From assembly GCA_030348385.1 (NCBI GenBank), contig JAUCFP010000006.1, forward strand, positions 4,677,501 through 4,741,500: 64,000 nt of DNA, written 5' to 3'. Position 1 is the first letter of the stretch, and each line of letters opens with the position of its first letter. This DNA is from Cytobacillus sp. NJ13 (GTDB lineage Bacteria > Bacillota > Bacilli > Bacillales > Cytobacillaceae). The notes under the pieces are model-generated. The model worked only from the letters and a program-made list of their open reading frames with translations, did not search any database and was not told the DNA's origin. Below are positions 54,998-64,000 of the stretch, piece by piece. The translations under genes and the position numbers were made by a program.

Positions 54998-55029
54998 CAG
55001 GCTTGGGCTTTTGCTCAAGTTTTTCTTTT
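54998..55029 (+). terminator. Terminator after yrvD
   Basis: CTTGGGC and GCTCAAG form a stem over TTTT with one mismatch, followed by TTTTTCTTTT. Confidence 0.75.
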
Positions 55030-55151
55030 GCTCTCAAAAAATGACCGGCAATTAATATCTTTCTTTCCAAAACTGTATGGAATATCCCGATTTTAACTTA
55101 TTGAAACACATGTCCCCCTCTTGTATAATTAATAAGCTGAGGGGTGAACGT

Positions 55152-57521
55152 ATGTTACATTCAAGAACGCGATGGATTGTTCGGCAAACACAGGAGGATA
55201 AGGTGCAGCAGCTTTCAAAGGAATTGAATATTGCTCCTCTTGCCGCATCGCTGTTAATTAATCGCGGAATGGATACCGTTGATTCAGCACGGTATTTTTT
55301 ATTGGATAAAGACCAGGAATTTCATGATCCTTTTTTAATGTCAGATATGGAAAATGCTGTTTCCAGAATAAAAGAAGCAATTGAAAAACAGGAACCTATC
55401 TTAATTTTTGGTGATTATGATGCGGACGGAGTGACAAGCACTTCTGTCATGATGATGGCACTTAGAGATCTCGGTGCTGACGTCCAATTCTACATACCAA
55501 ATCGATTTACTGAAGGCTATGGACCTAATATCCCGGCTTTTGAACATGCCGCTGATGCCGGAATCCGTTTAATTATTACTGTAGATACAGGGATATCGGC
55601 TGTAAATGAAGCAAAGGCTGCAAAAGAGCTTGGGATGGATTTAATTATTACAGATCACCATGAGCCTGGCCCGGAGCTTCCTGAAGCATGGGCAATTGTG
55701 CACCCTAAGCATCCGGACAGCAGATACCCATTCCGGGAACTGGCCGGAGTTGGAGTAGCATTTAAGCTTGCACATGCGCTATATGGTGAACTTCCTGATC
55801 ACCTTTTGGAAATAGCTGCAATTGGCACAATTGCCGATCTTGTTTCTTTAACGGGAGAGAACAGGCTTATTGCCAAGCGCGGGATTCAAAAGCTGAAATC
55901 AACTAAGAATACAGGTTTGAATGCCTTGTTTAAAGCTGCTGGAATTGAACTTCCATCCATTAGTGAAGAAACAATCGGCTTTACAATCGGGCCTCGCCTC
56001 AATGCAGCCGGCAGGCTTGAAAGTGCGGATCCTGCAGTGGATTTGCTCCTGACAAACGATCCTTATGAAGCACAAGCTATTGCCGAAGAAATTGAAATGT
56101 TAAATAAAGAGAGGCAAGCTATTGTCAATGACATTGCGGCACAAGCGTTTAAAGAGGTCGAAACAAATTTTCCAATCAGTGAGAATTCAGTAATTGTTGT
56201 AGGCAAAGAAGGCTGGAATGCCGGTGTAATCGGAATAGTAGCTTCAAAGCTTGTTGAAAAGTTTTACCGCCCGGCCATTGTTCTCAGTTATGACAGTGAA
56301 AAAAGGCTGGCAAAGGGATCAGCAAGAAGTATAGAAGGTTTTGATCTGTTCAAAAATCTTTCTGAATGCCGGGATATCCTACCCCACTTTGGAGGGCATC
56401 CAATGGCGGCAGGAATGACATTGTCAATTGAATCGGTCGATGACCTCAGGGATAGACTGAATACTCTTGCAAATGAACAGCTGACCGAGGAAGATTATAT
56501 TCCGGTAACCAGCATTGATGGCGTCTTCCATCTAAAGGATATCAGCCTCTCTTCTATTGAGGAAATGCAGCTGCTTGCCCCATTTGGGATGGGAAATCCA
56601 AAACCGAAAGTTATGATAAAAGAGGCCAATATTGCCGCTATGAGAAAAATCGGATCTGATCAAACTCATATAAAGGTCACTATCGAGAATGATGGATCTT
56701 CCCTTGATGGAATCGGCTTTGGCCTCGGACATTTGCATGAGCATATTTCACCATATTCCAAGCTATCGGTTATTGGTGAATTATCCATTAATGAATGGAA
56801 TAATATTAAAAAACCGCAAATATTCCTGCAGGATATGGCAGTGAACTCCTGGCAGCTATTCGATATCCGGAGTTTAAAGCGGCTCGAAAGGCTTCAAAGC
56901 GTCATTCCTGAGGTAAACACAACTTGGATATTTTTTAATGAGGAATATATATCAAAGTTTAGGACATTCGCAGAGAAAAATATGGTGAAAATAACATCTG
57001 AAGAGGATGCAAAAGCTTTAAAATTGGAAGGCTCAAACATCGTGCTTGCAGATTTGCCGCCTTCAAAGGCAATGCTTGCTCATGTATTCTCTGGAAAAAA
57101 ACCTGCCAGAATATATGCTCATTTTTATAAAGAGGACAGTGACTATTTCAGCACTATTCCAACAAGAGATCATTTTAAGTGGTATTTTGCCCTGCTTGCT
57201 AAAAAAGGCTCGATCGATATCAGGCGTCATGGGAATGATATAGCGAAGCATAAGGGATGGAGCAGGGAAACGGTAGATTTTATGTCTCAAGTGTTTTTTG
57301 AATTGGATTTTGTTAAAATAAATAATGGTGTCATTTCGTTAAACAATACATCAATTAAACGTGATTTAGCTGATTCGCGAACCTATCAGCTTAAACAGGC
57401 ACAATACACTCTTGAGAGCGATTTGCTCTATTCATCCTTTCAGCAGCTCAAAGACTGGTTTGATGAAGTTATGCAAGGGGCTGTAAAACTTGAGGAGGCA
57501 AAGGAAGAAAAATGGACTTAA
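55152..57521 (+). CDS. recJ: Single-stranded-DNA-specific exonuclease RecJ
   Basis: A 789-residue 5'-3' exonuclease of the DHH family. DHH-core motifs: F-G-D-Y-D-A-D-G-V near residues 93-101, I-T-D-H-H-E-P-G near 170, and the DHHA1 motif G-G-H-P-M-A-A-G-M near 415. An OB fold and a Firmicutes-specific C-terminal domain follow. ATG 55152 follows GAGGGGTGAACGT; an ATG at 55077 lacks an SD. It overlaps apt by ten bases. Confidence 0.96.
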   Translation: MLHSRTRWIVRQTQEDKVQQLSKELNIAPLAASLLINRGMDTVDSARYFLLDKDQEFHDPFLMSDMENAVSRIKEAIEKQEPILIFGDYDADGVTSTSVMMMALRDLGADVQFYIPNRFTEGYGPNIPAFEHAADAGIRLIITVDTGISAVNEAKAAKELGMDLIITDHHEPGPELPEAWAIVHPKHPDSRYPFRELAGVGVAFKLAHALYGELPDHLLEIAAIGTIADLVSLTGENRLIAKRGIQKLKSTKNTGLNALFKAAGIELPSISEETIGFTIGPRLNAAGRLESADPAVDLLLTNDPYEAQAIAEEIEMLNKERQAIVNDIAAQAFKEVETNFPISENSVIVVGKEGWNAGVIGIVASKLVEKFYRPAIVLSYDSEKRLAKGSARSIEGFDLFKNLSECRDILPHFGGHPMAAGMTLSIESVDDLRDRLNTLANEQLTEEDYIPVTSIDGVFHLKDISLSSIEEMQLLAPFGMGNPKPKVMIKEANIAAMRKIGSDQTHIKVTIENDGSSLDGIGFGLGHLHEHISPYSKLSVIGELSINEWNNIKKPQIFLQDMAVNSWQLFDIRSLKRLERLQSVIPEVNTTWIFFNEEYISKFRTFAEKNMVKITSEEDAKALKLEGSNIVLADLPPSKAMLAHVFSGKKPARIYAHFYKEDSDYFSTIPTRDHFKWYFALLAKKGSIDIRRHGNDIAKHKGWSRETVDFMSQVFFELDFVKINNGVISLNNTSIKRDLADSRTYQLKQAQYTLESDLLYSSFQQLKDWFDEVMQGAVKLEEAKEEKWT

Positions 57522-58024
57522 AACAGTATATAACAATTGTTGAAGATTGGCCGAAGCCAGGCATAAAATTTAAAGATATTACAACACTTATGGACAACGG
57601 TGAGGCGTATAAGTATGCGACTGACCAAATTGTTGAATATGCCCGTGAAAAGAAAATTGATTTGGTTGTTGGCCCGGAAGCCCGCGGATTCATCATCGGC
57701 TGCCCTGTTGCTTATTCATTAGGTGTAGGTTTTGCCCCTGTCCGCAAAGAAGGAAAACTTCCCCGTGAAACAGTCAAGGTTAATTATGGCCTGGAATATG
57801 GCAAAGATGTTTTAACCATTCATAAAGATGCCATCAAACCCGGGCAAAGAGTTCTGATTACTGACGATCTCCTTGCGACAGGCGGAACAATCGATGCAAC
57901 CATCCAGCTGGTTGAAGAACTTGGCGGAGTAGTGGCAGGCATTGCATTCCTTATCGAATTAACTTACCTTGACGGCCGTAAAAAGCTTGACGACTACGAT
58001 ATTCTGACATTGATGCAGTATTAA
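57512..58024 (+). CDS. apt: Adenine phosphoribosyltransferase
   Basis: A 170-residue purine salvage enzyme making AMP from adenine and PRPP. The PRPP-binding loop [13 protein letters not shown] is near residues 116-128, and the N-terminal [13 protein letters not shown] is standard. The SD GAGGAGGCAAAGG lies inside recJ. relA follows, the usual recJ-apt-relA-dtd string. Confidence 0.97.
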   Translation: MDLKQYITIVEDWPKPGIKFKDITTLMDNGEAYKYATDQIVEYAREKKIDLVVGPEARGFIIGCPVAYSLGVGFAPVRKEGKLPRETVKVNYGLEYGKDVLTIHKDAIKPGQRVLITDDLLATGGTIDATIQLVEELGGVVAGIAFLIELTYLDGRKKLDDYDILTLMQY

Positions 58025-58040
58025 TTATTTTTTCATACCA

Positions 58041-58072
58041 GGAGAGCGCCAGACGAAATGGCGCTCTTTTTA
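58041..58072 (+). terminator. Terminator after apt
   Basis: AGAGCGCCA pairs with TGGCGCTCT over seven bases, followed by T residues. Confidence 0.92.
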
Positions 58073-58193
58073 ATTTATCTGTGAAAATAGATATATAAAG
58101 TGCTTCCAAAACCAATTATGGAAAAACAATAAAGAAATTCGGACAAAAAACGACAAAATTTCTGTTATTCCCATAAAAATAACAGTCTATCCC

Positions 58194-58222
58194 TTTACAT
58201 CTTCACTTTTTTTTTCGATAAT
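58194..58222 (+). promoter_or_regulatory. Probable sigma-A promoter of relA
   Basis: TTTACA (58194-58199) and GATAAT (58217-58222) are spaced by 17 bp in the AT-rich apt-relA gap. The rest of this 299-nt gap shows no other recognised element. Confidence 0.55.
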
Positions 58223-58323
58223 AGTAGCAATATTAATTTTTTTTATAACTTGTTATAAATGACCAATTTCAAAATTTTTACATTATGCAAAAGCATAAAA
58301 TTCAGGGAGATAAAGGTGATTCC

Positions 58324-60519
58324 ATGGCGAACGATCAAGTTCTGACCGCCGAGCAAGTCATCAACAGAGCAAAAGAATATTTAAACGATGAGCATGCAGA
58401 GCTTGTAAAAAAAGCGTACGAGTTTGCCAAGCATGCCCACCGTGAACAATATAGGAAGTCCGGTGAACCATACATTATCCATCCAATTCAAGTGGCAGGC
58501 ATCCTTGCTGACCTGGAGATGGATCCATCAACGGTTGCTGCCGGCTTTCTTCACGATGTGGTTGAAGACACCGAAGTCTCGTTGGAGAATATCGAAGAAG
58601 CCTTCAATTCAGAAGTGGCAATGCTTGTCGATGGTGTAACAAAACTGGGGAAAATTAAATATAAATCACAGGAAGAGCAGCAGGCTGAAAACCATCGGAA
58701 AATGTTTGTGGCAATGGCCCAGGACATCCGTGTGATCCTAATTAAGCTTGCTGACCGTCTTCATAATATGCGGACACTTAAGCATCTGCCAGCTGAAAAG
58801 CAGCGCCGCATTTCAAACGAAACGCTTGAAATTTTTGCCCCTCTTGCCCATAGGCTTGGAATTTCAAAGATTAAGTGGGAGCTTGAAGATACGGCTCTAA
58901 GGTACCTAAATCCGCAGCAATATTATCGGATTGTAAACCTGATGAAGAAAAAAAGAGCGGAACGGGAAGAGTATTTAGATGATGTTATCAATGTCATGCG
59001 GGGCAGACTGTCAGAGGTTTCAATTAAAGCAGAGATATCCGGCCGCCCTAAGCATATATACAGCATCTATCGAAAAATGGCGCTTCAAAATAAGCAATTC
59101 AATGAGATATATGATCTGCTTGCTGTACGCATTGTTGTAAGCAGCATTAAAGATTGCTATGCGGTTCTCGGGATCATTCATACATGCTGGAAGCCGATGC
59201 CCGGCCGTTTTAAAGATTATATTGCCATGCCTAAACAGAATATGTATCAATCTCTTCATACTACGGTTATCGGGCCAAAAGGTGACCCGCTGGAAGTCCA
59301 GATCCGTACCATGGATATGCACAGAATTGCAGAGTTTGGTATTGCTGCCCATTGGGCTTATAAAGAAGGAAAAAGAGTGAATGAGGGCTCTTCTTTTGAG
59401 GAGAAGCTGACATGGTTCCGTGAAATCCTGGAGTTTCAGGATGATGCTGCAAATGCTGAAGAGTTCATGGAATCACTGAAGATCGATTTGTTTTCCGATA
59501 TGGTGTTTGTCTTTACTCCTAAAGGGGATGTCATCGAACTTCCTTCCGGCTCTGTTCCAATTGACTTTGCTTACCGGATTCATTCGGAAATTGGAAATAA
59601 GACAATCGGTGCCAAGGTCAATGGAAAAATGGTCACGCTGGATTATAAACTGAAGACCGGCGATATCATCGAAATTCTGACATCCAAGCATTCCTATGGA
59701 CCGAGCAAAGATTGGCTGAAGCTTGCTCAGACTTCACAGGCAAAAAATAGAATCCGGACTTTCTTCAAAAAGCAAAGAAAAGAAGAGAATGTGGAAAAAG
59801 GGAAAGAGCTTGTTGAGCGGGAGATTCGCAATATGGATTTCGACCTGAAGGAAATTTTGACATCTGAAAATGTTAAAAGGGTCGCAGAGAAATTCAATTT
59901 TGCCACAGAGGAAGATATGTATGCCGCCGTTGGCTATAACGGGGTAACGGCACTTCAGGTAGCCAACAGGCTGACAGAAAAATGGCGCAAGAAACGAGAT
60001 CTCGAACAAACCTCCGATATTACAAATGCTGTTTCGGAACTGAAGACTTTTCCATCTGCAAAAAAACGCGAATCCGGTGTCCGGGTGTCAGGCATTGATA
60101 ACCTGCTGATTCGCCTTTCACGCTGCTGTAATCCTGTCCCGGGAGATGAAATCGTCGGGTTTATCACAAAGGGCAGAGGAGTCTCTGTACACCGTGATGA
60201 TTGTCCTAATATAGAAACGGATGATGCGAAACAAAGGCTCATCCCGGTTGAGTGGGAAACAGCCTTAAATGACCGGAAAGAATACAATGTTGAAATTGAA
60301 ATTACCGGTTATGACCGCAGGGGATTATTGAACGAGGTCCTTCAGGCTGTTAATGAAACAAAAACCAACATCTCAGCAGTATCAGGACGATCCGACCGCA
60401 ATAAATCAGCAACGATTAATATGTCCATTGCCATACACAATGTCAGCCACCTGCAAAAGGTTGTGGAACGAATCAAACAAATTCCTGATATTTATGCAGT
60501 AAGAAGGATTATGAACTAA
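58324..60519 (+). CDS. relA: Bifunctional (p)ppGpp synthetase/hydrolase Rel
   Basis: A 731-residue long RSH protein controlling the stringent response. The HD hydrolase domain carries H-D-V-V-E-D-T at residues 77-83, so degradation should be active. A synthetase domain ([11 protein letters not shown] near 240), TGS domain (about 390-450), zinc-finger region ([10 protein letters not shown]) and ACT domain follow. ATG 58324 follows AAAGGTGATTCC and gives the family N-terminus; 58285 lacks an SD. Confidence 0.97.
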   Translation: MANDQVLTAEQVINRAKEYLNDEHAELVKKAYEFAKHAHREQYRKSGEPYIIHPIQVAGILADLEMDPSTVAAGFLHDVVEDTEVSLENIEEAFNSEVAMLVDGVTKLGKIKYKSQEEQQAENHRKMFVAMAQDIRVILIKLADRLHNMRTLKHLPAEKQRRISNETLEIFAPLAHRLGISKIKWELEDTALRYLNPQQYYRIVNLMKKKRAEREEYLDDVINVMRGRLSEVSIKAEISGRPKHIYSIYRKMALQNKQFNEIYDLLAVRIVVSSIKDCYAVLGIIHTCWKPMPGRFKDYIAMPKQNMYQSLHTTVIGPKGDPLEVQIRTMDMHRIAEFGIAAHWAYKEGKRVNEGSSFEEKLTWFREILEFQDDAANAEEFMESLKIDLFSDMVFVFTPKGDVIELPSGSVPIDFAYRIHSEIGNKTIGAKVNGKMVTLDYKLKTGDIIEILTSKHSYGPSKDWLKLAQTSQAKNRIRTFFKKQRKEENVEKGKELVEREIRNMDFDLKEILTSENVKRVAEKFNFATEEDMYAAVGYNGVTALQVANRLTEKWRKKRDLEQTSDITNAVSELKTFPSAKKRESGVRVSGIDNLLIRLSRCCNPVPGDEIVGFITKGRGVSVHRDDCPNIETDDAKQRLIPVEWETALNDRKEYNVEIEITGYDRRGLLNEVLQAVNETKTNISAVSGRSDRNKSATINMSIAIHNVSHLQKVVERIKQIPDIYAVRRIMN

Positions 60520-60533
60520 GGGGAGCAGATAGA

Positions 60534-60974
60534 ATGCGTGTTGTAGTGCAGCGAAGCAAAGAAGCCAGCGTTACGGTGGATGGCAAAACCGTAGGAAGCA
60601 TCAAAAAGGGGTTTGTTTTGCTCGTTGGAGTCACCCATGAAGATAAGGAAGAGGACGCAGCTTTTCTGGCTGATAAGGTTGCCAATCTTCGCGTCTTCGA
60701 AGATGAAAATGGCAAAATGAATTTATCACTGCTGGATCAGGAAGGTGAAATTCTTTCGGTTTCCCAGTTTACTTTATATGGAGATTGCCGAAAGGGCAGA
60801 CGGCCCAATTTCATGGAAGCGGCAAGCCCTGCGCATGCTGTAAAAATCTACGATGCTTTTAACCGGTTTTTAGAAGCTAAAGGCCTGAAAGTAGAAACAG
60901 GTGAATTCGGCGCCATGATGGATGTTCAATTAACCAACGATGGACCAGTTACGTTAATTTTAGAAAGCAAGTAA
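60534..60974 (+). CDS. dtd: D-aminoacyl-tRNA deacylase
   Basis: A 146-residue enzyme that hydrolyses D-amino acids from tRNA. N-terminal M-R-V-V-V-Q-R-S and [10 protein letters not shown] near residues 77-86 are conserved, and the C-terminal segment has G-x-M-x-V-x-L-x-N-D-G-P-V-T. It lies 14 nt after relA, with GGGGAGCAG upstream of ATG 60534. Confidence 0.97.
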   Translation: MRVVVQRSKEASVTVDGKTVGSIKKGFVLLVGVTHEDKEEDAAFLADKVANLRVFEDENGKMNLSLLDQEGEILSVSQFTLYGDCRKGRRPNFMEAASPAHAVKIYDAFNRFLEAKGLKVETGEFGAMMDVQLTNDGPVTLILESK

Positions 60975-60990
60975 AGTTTTTTAATTAAGC

Positions 60991-61024
60991 AAAAAGCCCC
61001 GGCAAACATTTGCCGGGGCTTTTG
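60991..61024. terminator. Bidirectional terminator between dtd and the amidase gene
   Basis: AAAAGCCCCGGCAAA and TTTGCCGGGGCTTTT form a 15-bp stem over two bases, flanked on both sides by homopolymer tracts; it serves both convergent genes. Confidence 0.95.
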
Positions 61025-62770
61025 CTAATTTTTGAAATAACGGGCAAGTCCCTGAAAAATTCCTGCTGCTGCCGATTGCTGGTACTGTGCAGAAGCAATC
61101 AAAGCTTCTTCAGCCGGATTGCTCAGATATCCAAGTTCGATTAAAACGGCATTGCGTTTATTCTCTCTTATCACATGATAATCTCCGACTCTATAGCCCC
61201 GATCTCTCAGGTTTGTCATCGCTGTTACATTAGAGTGGATATTGGCTGCAAGTTCCTTTTGAAAAGAATGATAGTAATAGGTAGTCGCCCCTCTTGCAGT
61301 CCGATCTGGCGTGCTGTCATAATGAATGCTGATAAAAGCATCTGCATTATGATAATGTGAAATGCCTACTCTGGAAGGCAGCGGCAAATAGGTATCTCCG
61401 TTCCTGGTCAGAATGACATTGGCACCTGCCGCCCTTAGTTTATCGGCGAGCAATTGAGCGGTCCTGATCGTTATATCCTTTTCACGGGTCCCTCGGGCTC
61501 CTGTTGTCCCGTTATCACGGCCTCCATGGCCGGGATCAAGGACGATTGTTTTATTTTTCAGGTGCTTTTCCGCCCCCGGTTTTGTTATTGCAGGTGCAGA
61601 TCCCTCAACGGTGACGATCCATCCGGCAACAAAACCCTGCCCGCCATTTGGAAGGCGAATTTCATACCAATCGTTATTCAGACTGATAATTTCAAAGCTA
61701 TCCCCTTTATTTGCCCTGTGAATGACAGACGATTGGGTACTCGCTTTTTTCCTAATATTTGATCCGTTATGTAATATAATTGCAGAACTGCCGTTTACAC
61801 CTTGCTGGGAAGAGCCGGAATTCTTCCCGGCGGCTATGTCTATGAACCAGCTTGCCACCCATCCATAAGAATCAGGCTGATATTCTATCTTTGCCCAATT
61901 ATCAGCTTGCTCAAGAATAGGGAAAGTTTGTCCTTTTGTAACAGAACCAATTGGTTTCCCATTTAACGATCCTTTATTTCTTACGGTTAAAGAGGTTGCT
62001 GTAACAGTGCCGGATTTCCCGGATGCTGACTGTTTTGGTTTACTTTCTGATGGTGAAGATTGAACAGTAATATATTGGCTGCTGATCCATCCGGTATTGC
62101 CCGAGAAAGAGATTTCTGTCCAGCTGTCATTTTGAGAAAAAACAGCTACTGTCTCCCCTGAATTTAGTTTGCCGATGATGTCACTTTGAAGCGATGGCTT
62201 GTTTCTCACATTTAGGGAGTTTGCTGTGATTTTCCCGGTTTTGCTGCTGCTTAGTGAATTTTTCTTTTGGCTGCCGCTGTATTGGACGAATTCATTTGCG
62301 ACCCATCCATCTCCATAAGGAGTTTGGATCTTAACCCAGCTTCCTTCTGTGCCCTTGACCTTATAGGCTGTTCCTTTCTGGATAGTCCCCATAACACCGT
62401 AACTTGTACCAGGTCCCTTTCTCACCCTCAGGCCATCTGCTGTGATGATTGCCTGGGAATTTGTCCTGCCGGCTTTTTCTCCTGTCTGACTGGTGGTCAT
62501 ATCGGAAACAAGCCAGCTGGCCACATAGCCATTTTCCCCCTGGAAATTAATTTTAATCCATTCTCCTTCACGGGAAAGGGTGTTAAATTGATCTCCTTTC
62601 TGGGCTTGTCCCAGAATTGGATAGCTTAAGCCTGGTCCTTGACGGACGTTAAGATTATTGGTGGTAATTGTTACAGAACTGTTTTCAGCTTTAACCTGTG
62701 TTTCCGCCTGTGTTATGCCAGCCAAAAGCATGAGGCATATCACGAGAATAAGTGGTTTTCTTTTCTCCAA
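61025..62770 (-). CDS. yrvJ: N-acetylmuramoyl-L-alanine amidase with five SH3b repeats
   Basis: A 581-residue secreted cell-wall hydrolase. Start TTG 62770 is seven bases after AAAGGAGG and begins a typical signal peptide (L-I-L-V-I-C-L-M-L-L-A-G). Earlier in-frame codons lack an SD. Five bacterial SH3 domains follow, each opening with N-V-R/R-V-R/T-V-R-type motifs. The last 180 residues are an Amidase_3 domain: zinc ligands in D-P-G-H-G-G, R-E-K-D and S-I-H-Y-D, and catalytic Glu in I-E-L-G-Y-L-S-N. It matches B. subtilis YrvJ in position and layout. Confidence 0.93.
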   Translation of the reverse strand: MEKRKPLILVICLMLLAGITQAETQVKAENSSVTITTNNLNVRQGPGLSYPILGQAQKGDQFNTLSREGEWIKINFQGENGYVASWLVSDMTTSQTGEKAGRTNSQAIITADGLRVRKGPGTSYGVMGTIQKGTAYKVKGTEGSWVKIQTPYGDGWVANEFVQYSGSQKKNSLSSSKTGKITANSLNVRNKPSLQSDIIGKLNSGETVAVFSQNDSWTEISFSGNTGWISSQYITVQSSPSESKPKQSASGKSGTVTATSLTVRNKGSLNGKPIGSVTKGQTFPILEQADNWAKIEYQPDSYGWVASWFIDIAAGKNSGSSQQGVNGSSAIILHNGSNIRKKASTQSSVIHRANKGDSFEIISLNNDWYEIRLPNGGQGFVAGWIVTVEGSAPAITKPGAEKHLKNKTIVLDPGHGGRDNGTTGARGTREKDITIRTAQLLADKLRAAGANVILTRNGDTYLPLPSRVGISHYHNADAFISIHYDSTPDRTARGATTYYYHSFQKELAANIHSNVTAMTNLRDRGYRVGDYHVIRENKRNAVLIELGYLSNPAEEALIASAQYQQSAAAGIFQGLARYFKN

Positions 62771-62998
62771 CAGGCCGCCTCCTTTCATAATTAAAATCCT
62801 TATTAACAGAAAAACAAACAAGGTGCCGGCAGTCAAGATAACTTTGGTCCTAAAATACTTCTGCATCTTGTGCAATTTCCCTTCTAATATCGGTATCTCA
62901 GCAATCATTTTTAGCTGGGAATTAAATTTCCCTGTTATGAAACATTTCATCTGAAAATGGAAAGAATAGAACAGACTACATAAAAAAGGGTGAGCATT

Positions 62999-63175
62999 AT
63001 GAGATTTGGAGAAAAAGGGATGTCTGCACAATCTGGTGAAAATCAGCTGTTCGGGGTTGATTTTCATGATTTTATACAGAGAGAACAAAACTCAAACATG
63101 ATTGAACTCGCTTCTGAGTTTGGACTATCTCTCAAGGATGTCAGGAAACTGAAAAAAAAGCTGGAGCGATCATAA
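62999..63175 (+). CDS. Small protein with a helix-turn-helix-like tail
   Basis: A 58-residue protein. ATG 62999 follows AAAAAGGGTGAGC. The C-terminal half (I-E-L-A-S-E-F-G-L-S-L-K-D-V-R-K-L-K-K-K) resembles a helix-turn-helix with a basic end. It is divergent from the amidase gene and precedes the hisS T-box. The family is not recognised by name; the role is unknown. Confidence 0.7.
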   Translation: MRFGEKGMSAQSGENQLFGVDFHDFIQREQNSNMIELASEFGLSLKDVRKLKKKLERS

Positions 63176-63188
63176 CATGATTTTAGTC

Positions 63189-63217
63189 TTGACATTGATG
63201 AAAATGCTCCGTATTAT
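63189..63217 (+). promoter_or_regulatory. Sigma-A promoter for the hisS T-box transcript
   Basis: TTGACA at 63189-63194 and TATTAT at 63212-63217 are 17 bp apart, close to consensus. Confidence 0.8.
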
Positions 63218-63269
63218 AATATAAATAAAATGACAAATACAATTAAATATCTAGCTGCAGCGCCTGACC

Positions 63270-63560
63270 AAGGCGTGTTTGCTTTTCGATAAACCATTGA
63301 TGGAGAAGAGTAGTTAAACCCCACATGAAAAGAGAGAGAGTGCCACACGGCTGAAAGCATTCTCACATGATGATTTAACGAAAGAACACTTCGTAGGTTT
63401 CTCTCTGAAAAAGGCGTGATCTTTAGTAGGAGCTGAACGTTAACAGGCGTTAACTGTAAAAGAGGAAGTTTATTTATTGGCTTCAACTAGGGTGGCACCA
63501 CGGGAAAACCAAACTCTCGTCCCTTGTATTTAATATACAAGGAGGCGGGAGTTTTTTTAT
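63270..63560 (+). ncRNA. T-box riboswitch controlling hisS (CAC histidine specifier)
   Basis: The T-box core AGGGTGGCACCACGGG lies at 63489-63504 and a terminator stem (CTC...TTGTA with TACAA...GGGAG) ending in seven T follows at 63511-63560. GAA-CAC-T at 63384-63390 puts CAC in the specifier position at 63387-63389, opposite an AGAGTAG loop-E element near 63305. It would sense uncharged tRNA-His. Confidence 0.93.
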
Positions 63561-63655
63561 TTTGGAGATTGTGATCATGGCTGCTTTATTGGCTAGATCA
63601 TATAAGGATCAATAATTTGTACATAGATATCATTTTGCATTAGGAGGTAATTTTC

Positions 63656-64000
63656 ATGTCTATCCGAATACCGAGGGGAACGCAGGACATTCTGCCGGGG
63701 GAAGTTGAAAAATGGCAATTGATTGAAGAAAAGGCCAGGGAACTTTGTGAGAAGTTTCAATATCGTGAAATCAGAACACCTATTTTTGAACATACAGAAT
63801 TATTTCTGCGCAGTGTTGGAGACACGACGGATATTGTTCAAAAAGAAATGTACACGTTTGAAGACCGCGGCGGACGAAGCCTGACACTTCGCCCTGAAGG
63901 AACAGCTTCGACTGTAAGATCATTCGTTGAACATAAAATGTACGGTGATGCGAGCCAGCCTGTAAAGCTTTATTATATGGGACCTATGTTCCGTTATGAA
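63656..64000 (+). CDS. hisS: Histidyl-tRNA synthetase (partial, N-terminal end)
   Basis: The first 115 codons of a class II synthetase, cut by the window edge. [16 protein letters not shown] opens the protein; the motif 1 region ([10 protein letters not shown]), T-L-R-P-E-G-T-A-S and motif 2 (Y-M-G-P-M-F-R-Y-E) are present. ATG 63656 follows TAGGAGGTAATTTTC. Control is by the upstream T-box. Confidence 0.96.
   Translation, partial: MSIRIPRGTQDILPGEVEKWQLIEEKARELCEKFQYREIRTPIFEHTELFLRSVGDTTDIVQKEMYTFEDRGGRSLTLRPEGTASTVRSFVEHKMYGDASQPVKLYYMGPMFRYE

Overview
The window is a low-to-moderate GC chromosome segment from an endospore-forming member of the Bacillaceae. Its gene order closely follows the Bacillus subtilis spoVID-to-hisS stretch. 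Coat and spore genes (spoVID, ysxE, safA, coxA, bofC, spoIIB, spoIVFA/spoIVFB, spo0B, spoVB), T-box leaders on tRNA synthetase genes and competence genes (comC, comN) all point there. A Cytobacillus/Mesobacillus-like organism would fit, but the genus is inference.

Layout. 1-1600: end of spoVID, the pseudokinase-like coat gene ysxE and a convergent small membrane gene. 1777-7968: T-box, valS, folC and a membrane GAF-GGDEF protein. 8220-11961: comC, spoIIB, maf, radC. 12122-16474: mreB-mreC-mreD and minC-minD (cell shape and division). 16612-19756: spoIVFA-spoIVFB (sigma-K activation) and rng. 19901-21001: L21 leader, rplU, prp, rpmA. 21239-24716: spo0B-obg and pheB-pheA. 24787-30425: NAD block, with nifS-niaR leftward and nadB-nadC-nadA rightward around a NiaR-type operator; a structured repeat sits between nadC and nadA. 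30797-35617: safA with large repeat expansions, a CotS-like kinase gene, coxA and bofC. 35696-43108: a block absent from this place in B. subtilis, holding a minimal tyrosine recombinase behind a 12-bp inverted repeat, a KdpD-type universal stress protein and a complete seven-gene mrp antiporter operon. 43232-47720: ruvA-ruvB, DUF2905, queA, tgt, yajC. 47761-53603: yrzE-like gene, DUF421 gene, spoVB, comN, secDF. 53746-60974: CDF transporter, lapA-like gene, recJ-apt, relA-dtd. 61025-64000: SH3/amidase wall hydrolase, a small protein, hisS T-box and the start of hisS.

Three genes appear to start at codons other than ATG/GTG/TTG: nifS (ATT), the yrzE-like gene (ATA) and probably the GGDEF gene (ATA). 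In the first two, no conventional start exists between the upstream stop and well-conserved protein, so standard gene callers truncate or miss them. No tRNA, rRNA, CRISPR array, prophage or intact insertion sequence was seen. I found no clear undescribed multi-gene system. The least ordinary items are the non-canonical starts, the safA repeats with the kinase gene behind them, the recombinase/usp/mrp block, and several structured leaders.
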